This document shows, one piece after another, positions 27,801-42,800 of a stretch of DNA of 61,918 bases. A model generated the notes under the pieces. That model searched no databases. It had not been told where the DNA came from and was given only the letters and a program-made list of their open reading frames with translations. The position numbers were made by a program, and so were the translations under genes. The first letter of the stretch is position 1, and every line of letters begins with the position of its first letter. Source of the DNA: Actinomycetota bacterium (GTDB taxonomy: Bacteria > Actinomycetota > Acidimicrobiia > Acidimicrobiales > MedAcidi-G1); NCBI GenBank assembly GCA_014381945.1, contig JACNKQ010000055.1, positions 9,726 through 71,643 on the forward strand. The letters run 5' to 3'.

Positions 27801-30800
27801 GGTCCCCCGACCGCACTGCCCGGCAAGGCTAGACGCGTCGACCGGCCCGGGACATAGGCGGGCTACGCGCCGCCGAAGGCATCGAGGATCCGGTCGGCGG
27901 CTGCGGCGGGGGCCTCGGCGCCGTCGAGCACCCGACGTTCCGCGTCAGCCAGCACCTCCACCACGGCCGGATCGTCGTGGAGGGAGGCCAGCAGGCGGTC
28001 CTCGACCAGCGCCCACATCCAGGCCAGCTGCTGACCCCGGCGCCGCTCGTCCCATTCGTCCGAGGCGGTCAGCGCCGCCCGGTGTGCCTCGATGTGCGCC
28101 CACAGTTCGGTCAGGCCCTCGCCGGTGAGGCCGCTGCAGGTGACCACCGGCGGCGTCCACGAGGGGCTGGCCGGATGGGTGAGCCGCAGAGCCGCCGAAT
28201 AGTCGCGGGCGGCGGTACGGGCCGCCTTGGCGTTGTCGCCGTCGGCCTTGTTGACGGCGATCATGTCGGCCAACTCGAGGAGGCCCTTCTTGATGCCCTG
28301 CAACTCGTCGCCGGCGCCGGGCAGCATCAGCGCCAGGAAGAAGTCGACCATGCGGGCCACAAGGGTCTCGGACTGGCCCACGCCGACGGTCTCGACCAGC
28401 ACCACGTCGAAGCCGGCCGCCTCGAGCACCAGCAGGGTCTCGCGGGTGGTGCGGGTGACGCCGCCGAGCGTGCCGGCCGACGGCGAGGGCCGCACGAAGG
28501 CGTCGGGATCGTTGGCGAGGCGCTGCATGCGGGTCTTGTCGCCGAGGATCGAACCGCCCGTGATCGTGCTCGTCGGGTCGACGGCCTGCACGGCGACCCG
28601 CCGGCCCGAGTCGGTGAGCTGGCTGCCGAGGGCCTCGATGAACGTCGACTTGCCGACACCGGGAACGCCGGTGATCCCGACCCGGTGCGCCCCCCCTGCG
28701 TGGGGCAGCAGCCCCGCCAGCAGGTCAGCAGAGCTACCCCGGTGGTCGGGGTGGTTGCTCTCGACCAGGGTGAGAGCCCGGCCCAGGGTCGCCCGGTCAC
28801 GGGCGAGGACCCCGTCGACCAGCTCGTCGACGGTGGGGCTCATGTCAGCTTCACGAGCAGCTCGGTGGCGGCGGCTGCGATGACGGTGCCCGGCGGGAAG
28901 ATCGCGGCAGCGCCCGCTGCACGCAGCGCCTCGTGGTCCTGGGACGGGATGACGCCGCCCACGGCGATGGCGATGTCGGGCCGGCCGAGGGCGGCCAGCT
29001 CGTCGCGCAGTTCGGGCACCAGCGTCAGATGACCTGCCGCCAGAGAGCTCACGCCCACCACGTGCACGTCGTTCTCGACGGCCTGTCGTGCCACCTCGCC
29101 CGGGGTCGAGAACAGCGGGCCGATGTCGACGTCGAAGCCCAGGTCGGCGAACGCCGTGGCGATGACCTTCTGGCCCCGGTCGTGGCCGTCCTGGCCCACC
29201 TTGGCGACGAGGATCCGGGGCCGGCGACCGTTGGCGGCCCCGAATGCAGCCACGCGGGCGCGGGTGTCGGCCACCTGTCCGTCGTCGCCTACCTCGCTGT
29301 TGAACACGCCGGAAATGGTGCGCACCTCCGCGACATGGCGCCCCCACACCTGTTCGAGGGCGTCGCTGATTTCGCCGACGGTAGCCCGTGCCCGGGCGGC
29401 GTCGACGGCCAGGCCCAGGAGGTTGCCGTCGCCGGTGTCGGCGCAACGGGTGAGGGCAGCCAGAGAGGCCTCGCAGGCCGCGGGGTCGCGTTCGGACCGG
29501 AGGCGTTCGAGCCGGGCAATCTGGTCGGACCGGACCTGGGCGTTGTCGATGCGCCGGATGTCGATGTCCTCGGCCTCGTCGAGGCGATAGCGGTTCACGC
29601 CGATCACCGACTGCCGGCCCGAGTCGATGCGGGCCTGGGTGCGGGCTGCAGCTTCTTCGATGCGCAACTTCGGGATGCCGGCCTCGATGGCCGAAGCCAT
29701 GCCGCCGCTCTCCTCGATCTCGGTGAGGTGCTCCCATGCCCTGGCTGCCAGGTCGTGGGTGAGCCGCTCGACGTGGTAGCTGCCGCCCCACGGGTCGGCC
29801 ACCCGGCAGGTTCCGGTCTCCTGCTGCAGGAACAGCTGCGTGTTGCGGGCGATGCGGGCCGAGAAGTCGGTGGGCAGCGCCAGCGCCTCGTCGAAGCCGT
29901 TGGTGTGCAGCGACTGGGTGTGGCCCTGCGTGGCCGCCATGGCCTCTACGCAGGTGCGGACCACGTTGTTGTAGACGTCCAGGGCGGTGAGGCTCCAGCC
30001 CGACGTCTGGCTGTGGGTGCGCAGCGACGACGACCGGGGGTCGTGCGGGTCGAACTGCGCCATGAGCCTCGCCCACAGCAGCCGGGCGGCCCGCAACTTG
30101 GCGACCTCCATGAAGAAGTCCATGCCGATCGCCCAGAAGAAGCTCAGCCGCGGTGCGAAGGCGTCGACGTCGAGCCCGGCTCCGATGCCGGCACGCACGT
30201 ACTCGACCCCGTCGGCCAGCGTGTACGCCAACTCGAGGTCGGCGGTCGCCCCCGCCTCCTGCATGTGGTAGCCGGAGATCGAGATGCTGTTGAACTTCGG
30301 CATCCGCTCGCTGGTCCAGGCGAAGATGTCGGCCACGATCCGCATCGAGGGGGCCGGCGGGTAGATGTAGGTGTTGCGGACCATGAACTCCTTGAGGATG
30401 TCGTTCTGGATGGTTCCGGCCAGGCGCTGGGGCTCCACGCCCTGTTCCTCGCCGGCCACCACGAACAGGGCCAGGATCGGCAGCACGGCGCCGTTCATGG
30501 TCATCGAGACCGTCATTTCCTCGAGCGGGATGCCGTCGAACAGGGTGCGCATGTCCAGGATCGAGTCGATCGCCACACCGGCCATGCCGACGTCGCCCGA
30601 CACCCGCGGGTGGTCGGAGTCGTAGCCCCGGTGGGTGGCGAGGTCGAACGCCACCGACAGGCCCTTCTGGCCGGCCGCCAGGTTGCGGCGGTAGAAGGCG
30701 TTGGACTCCTCGGCGGTCGAATAGCCGGCGTACTGGCGGATGGTCCAGGGTCGGGCGGCGTACATGGTCGGGTACGGACCCCGCAGGTAGGGGGCGATCC

Positions 30801-33800
30801 CGGGCCAGGTGTCGAGGAAGTCGAGGCCGTCGAGGTCCGCCGAGGTGGCGAGTGCGGCCACGTCGATGCCCTCGGGCGTGGTGAAGGTGCCGAGGTCGGG
30901 GGCGGAGGCACCGTGGGCCGCCGGTGGCCCCTCGCTGAGGTCAACGCGCGTGAAGTCGGGGACGGCGCTCACCGGTCCACCCCCAGGGCGTCGAGGATGC
31001 GGCCCAGGGCGTCGAGGATGTCGGAGTGGGCATGGGCGAACCCGTCGACGCCGGCCTCCCGCCATTCGGCCTCGTGGTCACCGGGACGTCCGGCCAGGAC
31101 CACGTGTGCAACGCCCTCGGCCTTGAGCGCCCGTGCGGTGTCGGCGGCCTCGGCGGCGTAGCGCTCGTCCGAGCCGCACAGCACGGCGACCGGGCTGCCC
31201 GGCTCGTCGGTGGTGCGGATGCCGGCGACGGCGATCAGGTTGGCGGCGAACGAACTGCGGGCCGAATGCTCCGCCAGCGGGCCGAGCGAAACCAGGCGCA
31301 CGACGGGTGCCGCCGTCCCGCCGGCGTCGCGCAGTGCCTCGAACGGCTCGGCCAGGCGGTGCAGGCGCAGGGGCCCCTCCGCTGGTGCGGGCCCGTCGGC
31401 ACGAACGAGTGGGACCTCGTCGACGTCGGGGAACTCGGTCACACCGGTGATTGCATCGATACGGGTGGCGGCACGGGCGGCACGGGCCGTGCGCGTGGCC
31501 CCGACCTCGGCGGCGATGCGCCCGGAGGCCAGAGCGGCGACCATGCCACCGTCGGCCTCGATCGAGCGGAACCGCTCCCAGGCCGCCTCGGCGAGTTGCT
31601 CGGTGTGGTCCTCGACGAACCACGAGCCGCCGGCCGGGTCGATCACCCGGGCCAGGCCGCTCTCCTCGGTCAGCAGGAGCTGGGTGTTGCGGGCGGTGCG
31701 GCGGCCGAACTCGTCGGTTCGCCCGATGACGCTGTCGAAGGGGCGCACGGTGACCGCCGAGGCGCCCGCGATGCCGGCCGAGAAGGCGGCTACGGCGCCC
31801 CGCAGCAGGTTCACCCACGGGTCGAAGCGGGCGAGCATGGCGGCCGAGGTGACCGCCGTCTGGTGCTGGGCCCGGACGGCGGAGCCGCACGCACCGGCCA
31901 CGCTGTCCCAGAGTCGGCGGGCCGCCCGGAACTTCGCGATGGTGAGGAACTGGTCGGCGTCGGCCGAGTAGGTGAAGGTCAGCGCACCGAGGGCGTCGTC
32001 GATCGACACGCTGTCGGCCTCGAGCGCCCGCAGGTAGGCGACGCCCGTGGCGAGCGAGCACGCCAACTCCCAGGCCTCGCTGGCGCCGGCATCGGCCCAG
32101 ACGGTGGCATCGACGGTGATGGCGTGGACGCCGGGGGCGTCGGCCACCGAGGCCACGGCCGGTGCCAGCGCCGAGAGGTCGGATTCGCCTCCGTGACGGG
32201 CGGCCACGCCGATCGGGTCGAGGCCGAGGGCGCCGGAGCGGTCGGCGGCGGGAGTCCCCCGCCGGTCCCAGAGGTCGACCAGCCAGCCGGCGGCGTTCGC
32301 CGTACCGGGGCCCGGCAGCAGAGCCACCGGTGCCATCTCGAGGAAGACGCCATCGAGCACCGCCGCCAGGTCGTCGGCCGACTCGACGCCGATGGCCGCC
32401 CGGTCGAGCAGCACCGAGGTCGAACCCCGCTCCAACTCGTCGAGCACCGTGGCGTTGGCGGCTGCCGTGCCCTCGTCGAGCACCAGCGCCCGGACATCCC
32501 AGCCGGACGCCGATCTGCCGGCATCGGTTGATCCCCGGGTGTGGGGGCTCGCCCCCGGTAGGCCGGCCCGGTCGGTGCGGCCGTCGTTTCCGTAGAGCGG
32601 TTCGATGCGGATGCCGTCGTCGGTGACCGTCGTGAGCGACTCCAGGGTGCGGCCACGCAGGGAAGATCCGGCCAGGTCGGCCCAGTCGTCACGGGTGGCG
32701 GGCTCGAACCCGGCCGCCAGACGCATCGGCTCGGCGGGCGTGGGCACCCGTTGATGGTAGGTGAGTGCCCGCTCCGACCGGGAAGCCCTGTGACCCATGA
32801 CCGGCCGGGCGGCAGCAACCAGCGGTACTGCTGCTGCGAGGATCGCCCCGTGACCGAGGTCGGACATCCCCGCCGCTGGTTCATCCTCGGCATCCTCAAC
32901 CTCTCGTTGATCCTCGTAGTCGCCAGCGTCAGTTCGCTGAACCTGTCACTCCCCTCGATACAGCAGGCCCTCGACGCCTCGGCCGCCGACCTCATCTGGA
33001 TCAACGCCGCCTATGCCCTCGTGTTCGCCGCCTTCCTGCTGCCCGCCGGTGCGTTGGGCGACCGCTTCGGGCGCAAGGGTGCCCTGCTGACCGGGCTGGT
33101 CGTCTTCGTCTGCGGTTCCCTGCTAGCCACAACCGCCGACACCGCCGTACAGGTGATCGCCTTCCGGGCGCTCATGGGCACCGGCGCCGCCCTAGCCATG
33201 CCCGCCACGCTGTCGATCCTCACTGCGGTCTTTCCACCCGATGAGCGGGACAGGGCGATCGCCGTCTGGGCGGGCTTCGCCGGGGCCGGCGGTGCCATCG
33301 GCATCCTTGCGGCCGGCGTGCTCCTCGAGTACTTCTGGTGGGGATCCGTGTTCTTCGTCAACGTCCCGATCGCCATCACGGCCCTGGTGCTCGTGGTTGC
33401 CTTCGTCCCCACATCACGCGACACGCAGGGCCACAACCTCGATCCGGTCGGCAGCCTGTTGTCGGCCGTGGGGCTGGCGGCGCTGGTATTCGGCCTGATC
33501 CAGGGACCCGAGTACGGATGGACCGACCCGGTCGTCCTCGGTGCCTTCGCTGCCTCCATCATGCTGCTCACCTCCTGGGTGGCGGTCGAGCGCCGGCAGG
33601 AGCATCCGATGCTCGACCCGGCCCTGTTCCGTATCCCCCGCTTCGCACTTGCCACGCTGGCGCTCGGCACCGCCTTCGCCGTCATGTTCGGCATGTTCTT
33701 CGGCCTCGCCCAGTACCTGCAGTTCGTGCTCGGCTACTCGCCGCTGGGTGCCGCCGTGCGGATCATGCCGTTCGCCTTCGCGATGATCGCCATCGCTCCC

Positions 33801-36800
33801 CGTGGGCCGGCCCTGGCCGCACGGTTCGGCAGCGGCCGGGTCATCGGCGGCGGCATGCTCGTAACGGCGCTTGGCTGCGTCGTGATGGCGCTGCTCACCG
33901 GCGACTCCGGGTACGGGCACGTGATCCTCGGCGTGCTGCTGGTCTCGTCCGGCATGGCACTCGGCTTCCCGACCTCGACGGCGGCGATCGTCGGCTCCCT
34001 GCCCCTCGACAAGGCCGGTGTGGCATCGGCCGTCAACGACACCACCCGCGAGGTCGGCGCCGCCGTCGGGATCGCCCTCCTGGGCAGCCTGCTTTCCGCC
34101 GGCTACCGGCGGGGGCTGGGCGACGCCCTCGACCAGGCACCGGCCGAGATGGCCGACATCGCCAGGGACTCGGTCGGAGCGGCGCTCGTCGTGGCACAGC
34201 GGGCCCCGGCCGGCGTCGGTGGGCACATCGCCGCCACGGCCCGGGGCGCCTTCGCCAACGGCTACTCCCTGTCCATGACCGCCGGTGCGGCCCTGCTCGC
34301 CGTGGCCGCAACGGTTGTCATCATGCGCTGGCCCGCCGACTGAGAGGTCGCCGCCGTCGGGTGGAAGGATGCCCCCATGCGCATCACCACATCCCTCAAC
34401 TACGCCACCGACCCCCGCACCGCCGCCTCCCAGGCACGCGAACTCGAGGCGGCCGGCGTCGACTGCATCTGGATCCCGGAGGCCTACGGCTTCGACGGCG
34501 TAAGCCTGCTGGGCTACCTGGCCTCGGCCACCACGACGGTCGGGCTGGCCAGCGGCATCCTCAACACGTACAGCCGCACCCCGGCCTGTATCGCCCAGAC
34601 AGCCGCCGGCCTCGACGCCCTCTCGGAGGGTCGCTTCTCGCTCGGCCTGGGGGCCTCCGGTCCGCAGGTGATCGAGGGGTTCCACGGTGTCCCCTACTCG
34701 CTGCCCCTGACCCGTATGAGGGAGATCATCTCGATCTGCCGGATGGCCTGGCGGCGCGAGAAGCTCGAACACGAGGGTCGGGTGTTCACGTTGCCGCTCC
34801 CGGCAGACCGGGGCACCGGACTCGGCAAGCCGCTCAAGATCATCAACCACCTGGTGCGGCCCGACATCCCGATCTACATCGCTGCGCTGGGGGCGAACAG
34901 CGTCGAGGAGACCGCAGCCACCACCAACGGCTGGCTGCCGTTCCTCGTCTACCCGGAGCGCATGGACCGGGTCTGGGGCGACCCCGTGGCTGCGGGTCTT
35001 GCACGACGCGATCCCGACCTGGGCGACCTCGACATCGTGGCCGGCGGCATCGTGGCGATCGGCGACGATGCCGCACAGTTCCGCGACTACGCCCGTCCCA
35101 TGGCTGCTCTGTACATCGGCGGCATGGGGGCGCGCGGCAAGAACTTCTACAACGACGTCTGCCGCGACTACGGCTTCGCCGACGAGGCCCTCGCCGTGCA
35201 GGACGCCTACCTCGACGGCCGCAAGGAAGAGGCCGCCGGCCTGCTGCCCGCCGAGCTCATCGAGAACACGACGCTGTGCGGCGATGAGGCCTACATCGTC
35301 GACCGCCTGGCCGCCTACAGGGCCGCCGGTGTCACGTCGCTCAACGTCTCGCCGATCGGTGGCGATCCGGCGCAGGTGCTCGGCCGCCTCCGCGAGCTCG
35401 CCGAGCACGCCTAGCTCGGGCTTCGCCCGGGGTTCAGTCCAGGCGGTCGAGGGGGTCGATCCGGACCCCGGCCAGCGCCAGCTCGGTGATCCGCCGGGGA
35501 GCCTCGCCCAGCCAGAAGTTGAGGGTCAGGCGCCGGGGATGGCGGACGTGCCGCCTGCCGGCAGCGGTCGCAGCGACCACACGGCCAGCAAGCCGCTCCG
35601 GGCTGATCTTGGGGATGAGCAGCAGCCGCTTGAACCGCGTACTGGTTCGCTGGACGCTGGGCGACGCCGCCTCGACGGCGTCCCACATGCGGGTGTCGAC
35701 CGGGCCCGGCGCCACGAGGGTCGTGCGGATCGGTGTGCCCTTGAGCTCGATGCGTAGCGTCGAGGCGAAGTTGTTTAGGCCGGCCTTGGTGGCGCAGTAG
35801 GGACCCATGCCCGGGAAGCCGGCTGTCCCGGCCAGCGAGGACGTGAAGACCAGCGCCCCACGGTTGCGCCCGAGCATCCCGGGGAGCACCCGCCGGGTCA
35901 GCACCATCGGCGCCTCCAGATTCACCCGCGTCGCAGTCCGCACCTGGTCCGGGGCGACGGTGGCGACCGGGTCGACGGTCTCGATGCCGGCGTTGCTCAC
36001 CAGCACGTCGACCGGGCCGTGGGCCTCCTCGATGGCGGCGATCAGCCCGTCGACCACCTCTGCGTCGGCCAGGTCGGCCACGTGGGCCACGCCGCCGACC
36101 TCTGCGGCCACCGCCCGCAGGTCGTCGCCCGACCGGGCGACCACCACCACCTGTGCTCCCGCAGCCGCATAGGCCCTGGCCAGACACGCCCCGATCCCCC
36201 GCGAACCGCCCGTCACCAACACGCGTGCACCATCGAGTTCCATGGAGCGACCGTAGTTCCCGGCTCCGGGAGATGCCCCGCCGACGGGTACCGTCGGGCA
36301 GCAGTGCAGGAGGACACCCCCATGTCAGACGAAATCCGACCGTTCACGATCGCCGTCCCCGACGACGACATCGCCGACCTGCGCCGCCGCCTGGCCACCA
36401 CCCGCTGGCCCGACCAGATCCCCGGCAGCGGCTGGGACTACGGCTGCGACCTGGCCTGGCTGCAGGACCTGGCCGCCCACTGGGCCGACGGCTACGACTG
36501 GCGGGCCGCCGAGGCCGAGCTCAACGCCCTCGACCATCTCACCACAGAGGTCGAAGGGCAGAACATCCACGCCATCCACCAGCGCTCGCCCCACGACGGC
36601 GCACTGCCGCTGCTGCTCAGCCACGGCTGGCCCGGCTCGGTCGTCGAGTTCCTGGACCTCATAGGCCCGCTCACCGATCCGACCGCCCACGGTGGCGACC
36701 CCGCCGACGCCTTCCATGTGATCGTGCCGTCGCTGCCCGGCTACGGCTGGTCAGGGCCGACGACCGAGAGCGGCTGGGGTGTCGGCCGCACCGCCGTGGC

Positions 36801-39800
36801 CTTCGTCGAACTGGCAGCCCGCCTCGGCTACGACCGCTACGGCGTGCAGGGCGGCGACTGGGGCTCGATGATCTCCCGCCACATGGCCCAGGTCGACCCC
36901 GACCACGTGGTCGGCTGCCACGTCAACATGATGGCTGCCGGTCCTGCAGGCAACGACGACGACTTCGCAGACATCACGCCCCTCGAGCAGCAGGTCATGG
37001 ACCGTCTCAACTGGTACCTCGCCGAGGACAACGGCTACTTCCGCATCCAGGAGACCCGGCCCCAGACCCTCGGCACCGGCCTCAACGACTCGCCTGCCGG
37101 GCTGCTCTCGTGGATCGGCGAGAAGTTCCACGGCTGGACCGACCACGACGGCGACCCGCTCACCGCCGTGTCGCGCGACCGGCTGCTGACCAACGTGAGC
37201 GTCTACTGGTTCACCCGCACCATCAACTCGTCGACGCGGATGTACTACGAGACCTCGAAGGCCGGCATGGGCTCGTTCGGCGACACCGGCGAGGTGCCGC
37301 TCGGCGTGTCGGTGTTCCCGAAGGAACTCATGGGCGCCCGCCGGCGTTGGATCGAACCGCAGTTCAACCTCACCTTCTGGGCCGACCATGAGGTCGGCGG
37401 CCACTTCGCCGCCCTCGAGCAGCCCGAGGTGCTGCTGGCCGACATCCGCGAGTTCTTCCGGCCGCTGCGATGACAACCAGCGCCGACGGCGTCGAGATCG
37501 CAGTCGAGCACCGGGGCCCGAGTACCGGGGACCGCGCAACGCGCCTCGTATGCACGACCGGTTGGGCCAACGAGCGATCGGTCTGGTCGACGCTGGCCGA
37601 CGACCTAGCCGCAGACCATGCCGTCACCACCTGGGACCTGCGTGGCCACGGCGAGAGCGACGCCCCGCCGCCCGGCAGATACAGCCGGGAGCACGCCCTG
37701 GGTGACCTGGCCGCCGTCCTCGACGAGGCCGGTCGACCGGCCGTGCTGGTCGGGCACAGCCTCGGCGGCTACCTGTCGCTGGCCCACACACTCGACCATC
37801 CCGACGACGTGTCAGCCCTCGTGCTTCTCGCCACCGGCCCCGGCTTCCGCAAGGCCGAGGCACGCGAGGAGTGGAATACATCGGTGAAGGCCGCCGCAGC
37901 GAAGATGGACCTGCCGCCCGGGGTCGAGGAGATCTCTCTCCACGTCGACTCGTACGTGATCGACCACCTCACCGAAATCACCTGCCCGGTACTGGTGCTG
38001 CTGGGCGAACGCGACCGGCGCTTTGCCGCATCGGCCGGCCTTTTCGAACGAGACCTCGACGTGAGGGCGACCGTGGTCGTCCCGGATCAGGGGCACATGG
38101 TCCACGTGAAGGCCGCCGCCGGGTGTGCGGCGGCGATCCGGGAGTTCACGGCGGACCTGTGATGGGTGCCGATCCGCTGGCCCGGATGGTCGACCTGCCG
38201 GGCGGACGCTTCCGCATGGGCACCGACGACCCGGCCCGCTACCCGGGCGACGGCGAAGGACCCGTACGCGAGGTCGAGCTCTCGCCCTTCGCCATCTCGG
38301 CCACGACGGTCACGACTGCCGAGTTTGCCGCCTTCGTCGAAGCCACCGGGCACGTAACCACTGCCGAAGGGATACAGGAGCAGGGCTGGTCGTTCGTGTT
38401 CGCCGGCCACCTTCCCGACGACTTCCCCGCCACCCGGGGCGTCGTCGGCGCCGAGTGGTGGCGCCAGGTTCATGGCGCCGACTGGAGGCACCCCGAGGGC
38501 CCGCACAGCGACCTCGCCGGGCGGGCGGACCACCCCGTCGTCCACGTCTCGTGGTTCGACGCCACCGCGTTCGCCGCATGGGCGGGTGCCCGCCTGCCCA
38601 CCGAGGCCGAGTGGGAGTACGCGGCCCGGGGCGGTCTCGACCAGGCCCGTCTCCCCTGGGGCGATGACCTCATGCCCGGTGGCGAGCACCGCTGCAACAT
38701 CTGGACGGGCACGTTCCCGAGCGAAGACACCGCCGAGGACGGTTGGGCCGGCACCTGCCGGGTCGACGCCTTCGCCCCCAACGGGTTCGGCCTCTACAAC
38801 TGTTCCGGCAACGCCTGGGAGTGGTGCGCCGACTGGTTCGCCACGGCGCACCCAGCCGATCGGCCTCTGGTCGACCCCACCGGGCCGCCGTTCGGCACGG
38901 ACCGGGTGGTCAAGGGCGGCTCGTTCCTGTGCCACGACAGCTACTGCCACCGCTACCGCCCGGCCGCCCGGTCGGCCACGACCCCCGACAGCACAACCTG
39001 CCACCAGGGCCTCCGACTCGCCCGCTAGGTCCCACGCCTAGCCTTGGGACATGGGTCTGCGTACTGCCGTCAACCTCGATGTGGCGCCCGCCGCTCCGGG
39101 TGAGTTCGCCGTACCCCGCATCGGCCCGATCGAGGTCTGGCCGCCGGTCGTGCTGGCGCCGATGGCCGGCGTCACCAACGCCCCGTTCCGCACCCTCTGC
39201 CGGGAGCACGGCGCCGGGCTCTACGTGAGCGAGATGATCACCGCCAGGGGCCTAGTCGACGGACATCTCAAGACCAGCCGGCTCAGCCACTTCGCCCCCG
39301 ACGAGTCGCCCCGCAGCATCCAGCTCTACGGCACCGAACCCGAGAGCCTCGGCCGGGCGGTGCGGATGCTCGTCGGCGAGGACCGGGTCGACCACATCGA
39401 CCTCAACTTCGGCTGTCCGATGCCGAAGGTGACCCGGAAGGGAGGCGGGGCGGCGATCCCGCTCAAGCCCCGCCTGTTCGCCGCCATCGTCGGCGCTGCG
39501 GTCGATGCCGCCGGCGAGGTGCCGATCACGGTCAAGTTCCGGCTCGGCACCGACGCCGAACACCTCACCTTCCTCGACGCCGGCTGCATCGCCGAGGGAC
39601 TCGGTGCGGCATCGGTAGCTCTCCATGCCCGCACCGCCGAGCAGCTCTACTCCGGCGAGGCCGACTGGTCGGCCGTGGCGGACCTCAAGGCCGCCGTCGC
39701 CTCGATCCCGGTCTTCGGCAACGGCGACATCTGGGAGCCATGGGACGCACTGCGCCTTCTGCGCTCCACCGGCTGTGACGGCGTCGTCGTGGGGCGGGGC

Positions 39801-42800
39801 TGCCTCGGCCGCCCCTGGCTGTTCGGCGACCTGGCCGCCGTATTCGGGCCCACGCCCGGCTCCGGCGGCAGCGAGCCCGGTGACCCGCCGCGGCTCAACG
39901 AGGTGGCCGACACGATGCGGCGCCATGCCCGCCTGCTGGTCGACTGGGCCGGCCCGCACGGCATCCGGGACTTCCGCAAGCACACCGCCTGGTACCTCAA
40001 GGGCTACGCCACCGGGCCGGCGGTCCGCCGCGACCTCCAGGCCATCGAGTCGCTCGAAGACCTCGACCGCCAGCTTGCGGGCCTCGACCCGCACCTGGCG
40101 CTAGACCCGGATTCGCTGCGGATCCCCCGCAGCCACCGTAACGGCCCCCGCCGGGTCGTGCTGCCCGAGGGCTGGCTGGACGACCCCGACGACGCCACCC
40201 CGCCGCCCGCCGAGGCCGAGGCCCTCGTCTCAGGTGGCTAGGCGTCAAGAGCGACTGGATCCGGCCTCCGGTGGCTAGCGGCGCCCAGCGGTTGATCCTG
40301 GCTTCGGGCTCGCCGCGTCGCCTCGACCTGCTTCGGGCGCACGGATTCAGCCCGAAGGTCCGGCGTCCCGACGTCGACGAGACGCCGCGGCCGGGCGAGG
40401 ACCCTGCCGCCCTCGTCGAGCGGCTCGCCATGGCCAAGCTCGTCGCCGTCGTCGACAGCCACGAGACCGGCCTCGCCGCCGACACGGTCGTGGTGCTCGA
40501 TGACGACATCCTCGGCAAGCCCGGCCGTCCCGACTGGGCGACCGACATGCTGCAGCGACTGTCGGGCCGCACCCACGAGGTGGTCGGCGGCCTGGCTGTG
40601 TGCCACGGCGGCTACACGATCTCCGGCGTGGTCCGCACCAGCGTCACGTTCCGGGAACTCGACGGCCACGAGATCGACGCCTACGTGGCCACCGGCGAGC
40701 CCCTCGACAAGGCAGGGGCCTATGCCATCCAGGGCGGCGCTGCCGGCTTCATCACCGCAGTCGACGGCTGCCGGGAGAACGTGGTGGGCCTGTCAATCCC
40801 CGCCGTGCTCGCAGCGCTGAAGTCGCTGGGGGTTCAGTCGGCGGGCTGATCCGGCAGCACCAGGCGCTGGTCGACGGTCAGGAACCGTCTGGCACCGTCC
40901 AGCACCACCACCAGGCCGGTGATCGCAGCCGATCCCAGGATCAGGAACAGGATCGCCGCCTGGATGAGTGCGGCGTCGAGCGGGTCGACCCCGGCGAGGA
41001 TCATCCCGGTCAGGGCACCGGGCAGGAATACCATGCCCACGGACCGGGTGACCTCGACCTGGGGGCGCAGGGCGAGCCGCAACGCCTCGGAGGTGACGTC
41101 CCTGGAGGCTCGACGCCGGTCGAAGCCCAGGGCGAGCAGCGCCTCGACCTCGCCGGCCCGTTCGCGGAAGCCGTCGACGAGCCGGGTGGCGGCGACCACC
41201 ACGACCTTGAGCGAGTTGCCGACGACCATCCCGGACACCGGCACCAGCACCCTGGCCTCGTAGGGCAGTACGTCGAAGCCGAAAACCACGGCCAACGAGG
41301 CACCGAGGCCTAGCGTGTAGCCGACGGTCGTGGTCACCATGATCCCCGGCAGGCGGGGTTCGCGACGACGGGCCGACCATGCGGCCACGGGCACCATGGC
41401 GGCCACCCAGAGCCAGGCCCAGGCGATCGGGAGCTCGTCGGCGAGCAGAAGCGTGAGGGCCCAGCCGGCGAGCAGGAGCTGGCCGATGGCACGGGCGGAG
41501 GCAACGACCAGGTCCTTCTCTAGGCCGAGCCGCCGCCCACGGGACACGCCTACGGTCACCACCACCAGTAGCAGGGAGGCGGCCAGCCCGACCCATCCGA
41601 TGGAGACGTCGGGCACGTCGGGCACGTCGGGCACGGTGGGCACGGTACCGGAGCGACGTACTCCCAGCGGCGGCCTTGGGTTGTGCGGACGACCACCCCT
41701 AGCCTGTTAGGCATGGTGAACATGCGGGCCGTCCCGGTCGACGACAATGCGCCCGCCGGACTCCGGGTCAAGGACCTCTCCGTCGCCTACGACGGGCCGC
41801 ACGTGCTCACCGACCTCTCCCTCGGGGTCGCACCCGGCGAACTCGTCGCCCTGCTCGGCCCCAGCGGCTGCGGCAAGACCACCCTGCTGCGGTCAATTGC
41901 CGGGCTCGAACGACCCGACCGGGGCACCATCTCGGTCGGCAACCGCATCGTCACGGGCAATGGGACCTTCGTGCCGCCCGAACGGCGCCGGATCGGCATG
42001 GTGTTCCAGGACGGCGCCCTGTTCCCCCACCTAGATGTCCGACGCAACGTGGCCTACGGGCTTCCCCGCGACCAGCGCCGCAACGGCCGGGTCGACGAGG
42101 CGCTGGACATGGTCGGCCTCGCAGACGTTGCCGACCGAATGCCCGGCACGCTCTCCGGTGGTCAGCAGCAGCGGGTGGCCCTGGCCCGGGCGCTCGCCCC
42201 CCGTCCGGGGGTGCTGCTGCTGGACGAGCCCTTCTCGAACCTCGATGCGACCCTGAGACTCCAGGTACGCGCCGAGATGCACCGTCTTCTGGTCGACCTC
42301 GGCATCACCACGATCTTCGTCACCCACGACCAGGAGGAGGCGTTCGTGCTCGGCGACCGGGTGGCGGTGCTCCACGACGGCCGCCTGGCGCAGGTCGGCA
42401 CTCCCGACGATCTCTACCGGCGGCCCGCCGACCGTTGGGTTGCCACCTTCGTGGGCGACGCCAACCTGTTCCGCTGCAGTCGGCCGATCGGTACGTGTCT
42501 GACGCCCGTCGGTGAGGTGCCGGTGCTGGTCGGCTGTGACGGGCCTGCCGACCTCCTGCTGCGGCCCGAGGACCTGGCCGTAGGCGAGGGCGACAACGGC
42601 ACGATCGAGTTGGTCGAGTACTACGGCCACGATGCCATGGTCCACGTGCTGCTCGACGACGGGCCCTCGGTCAAGGTGCGAACCGAGGCCGGCCCGGCCC
42701 ACCGTCGAGGGGACCGTGTCGGTGTGACCTATGTCGGATCGGGGGCAGTGGCGCTGAAGTTGTGATTGCTGATCCCGGTTAGTTAGGGTTACCTAATAAC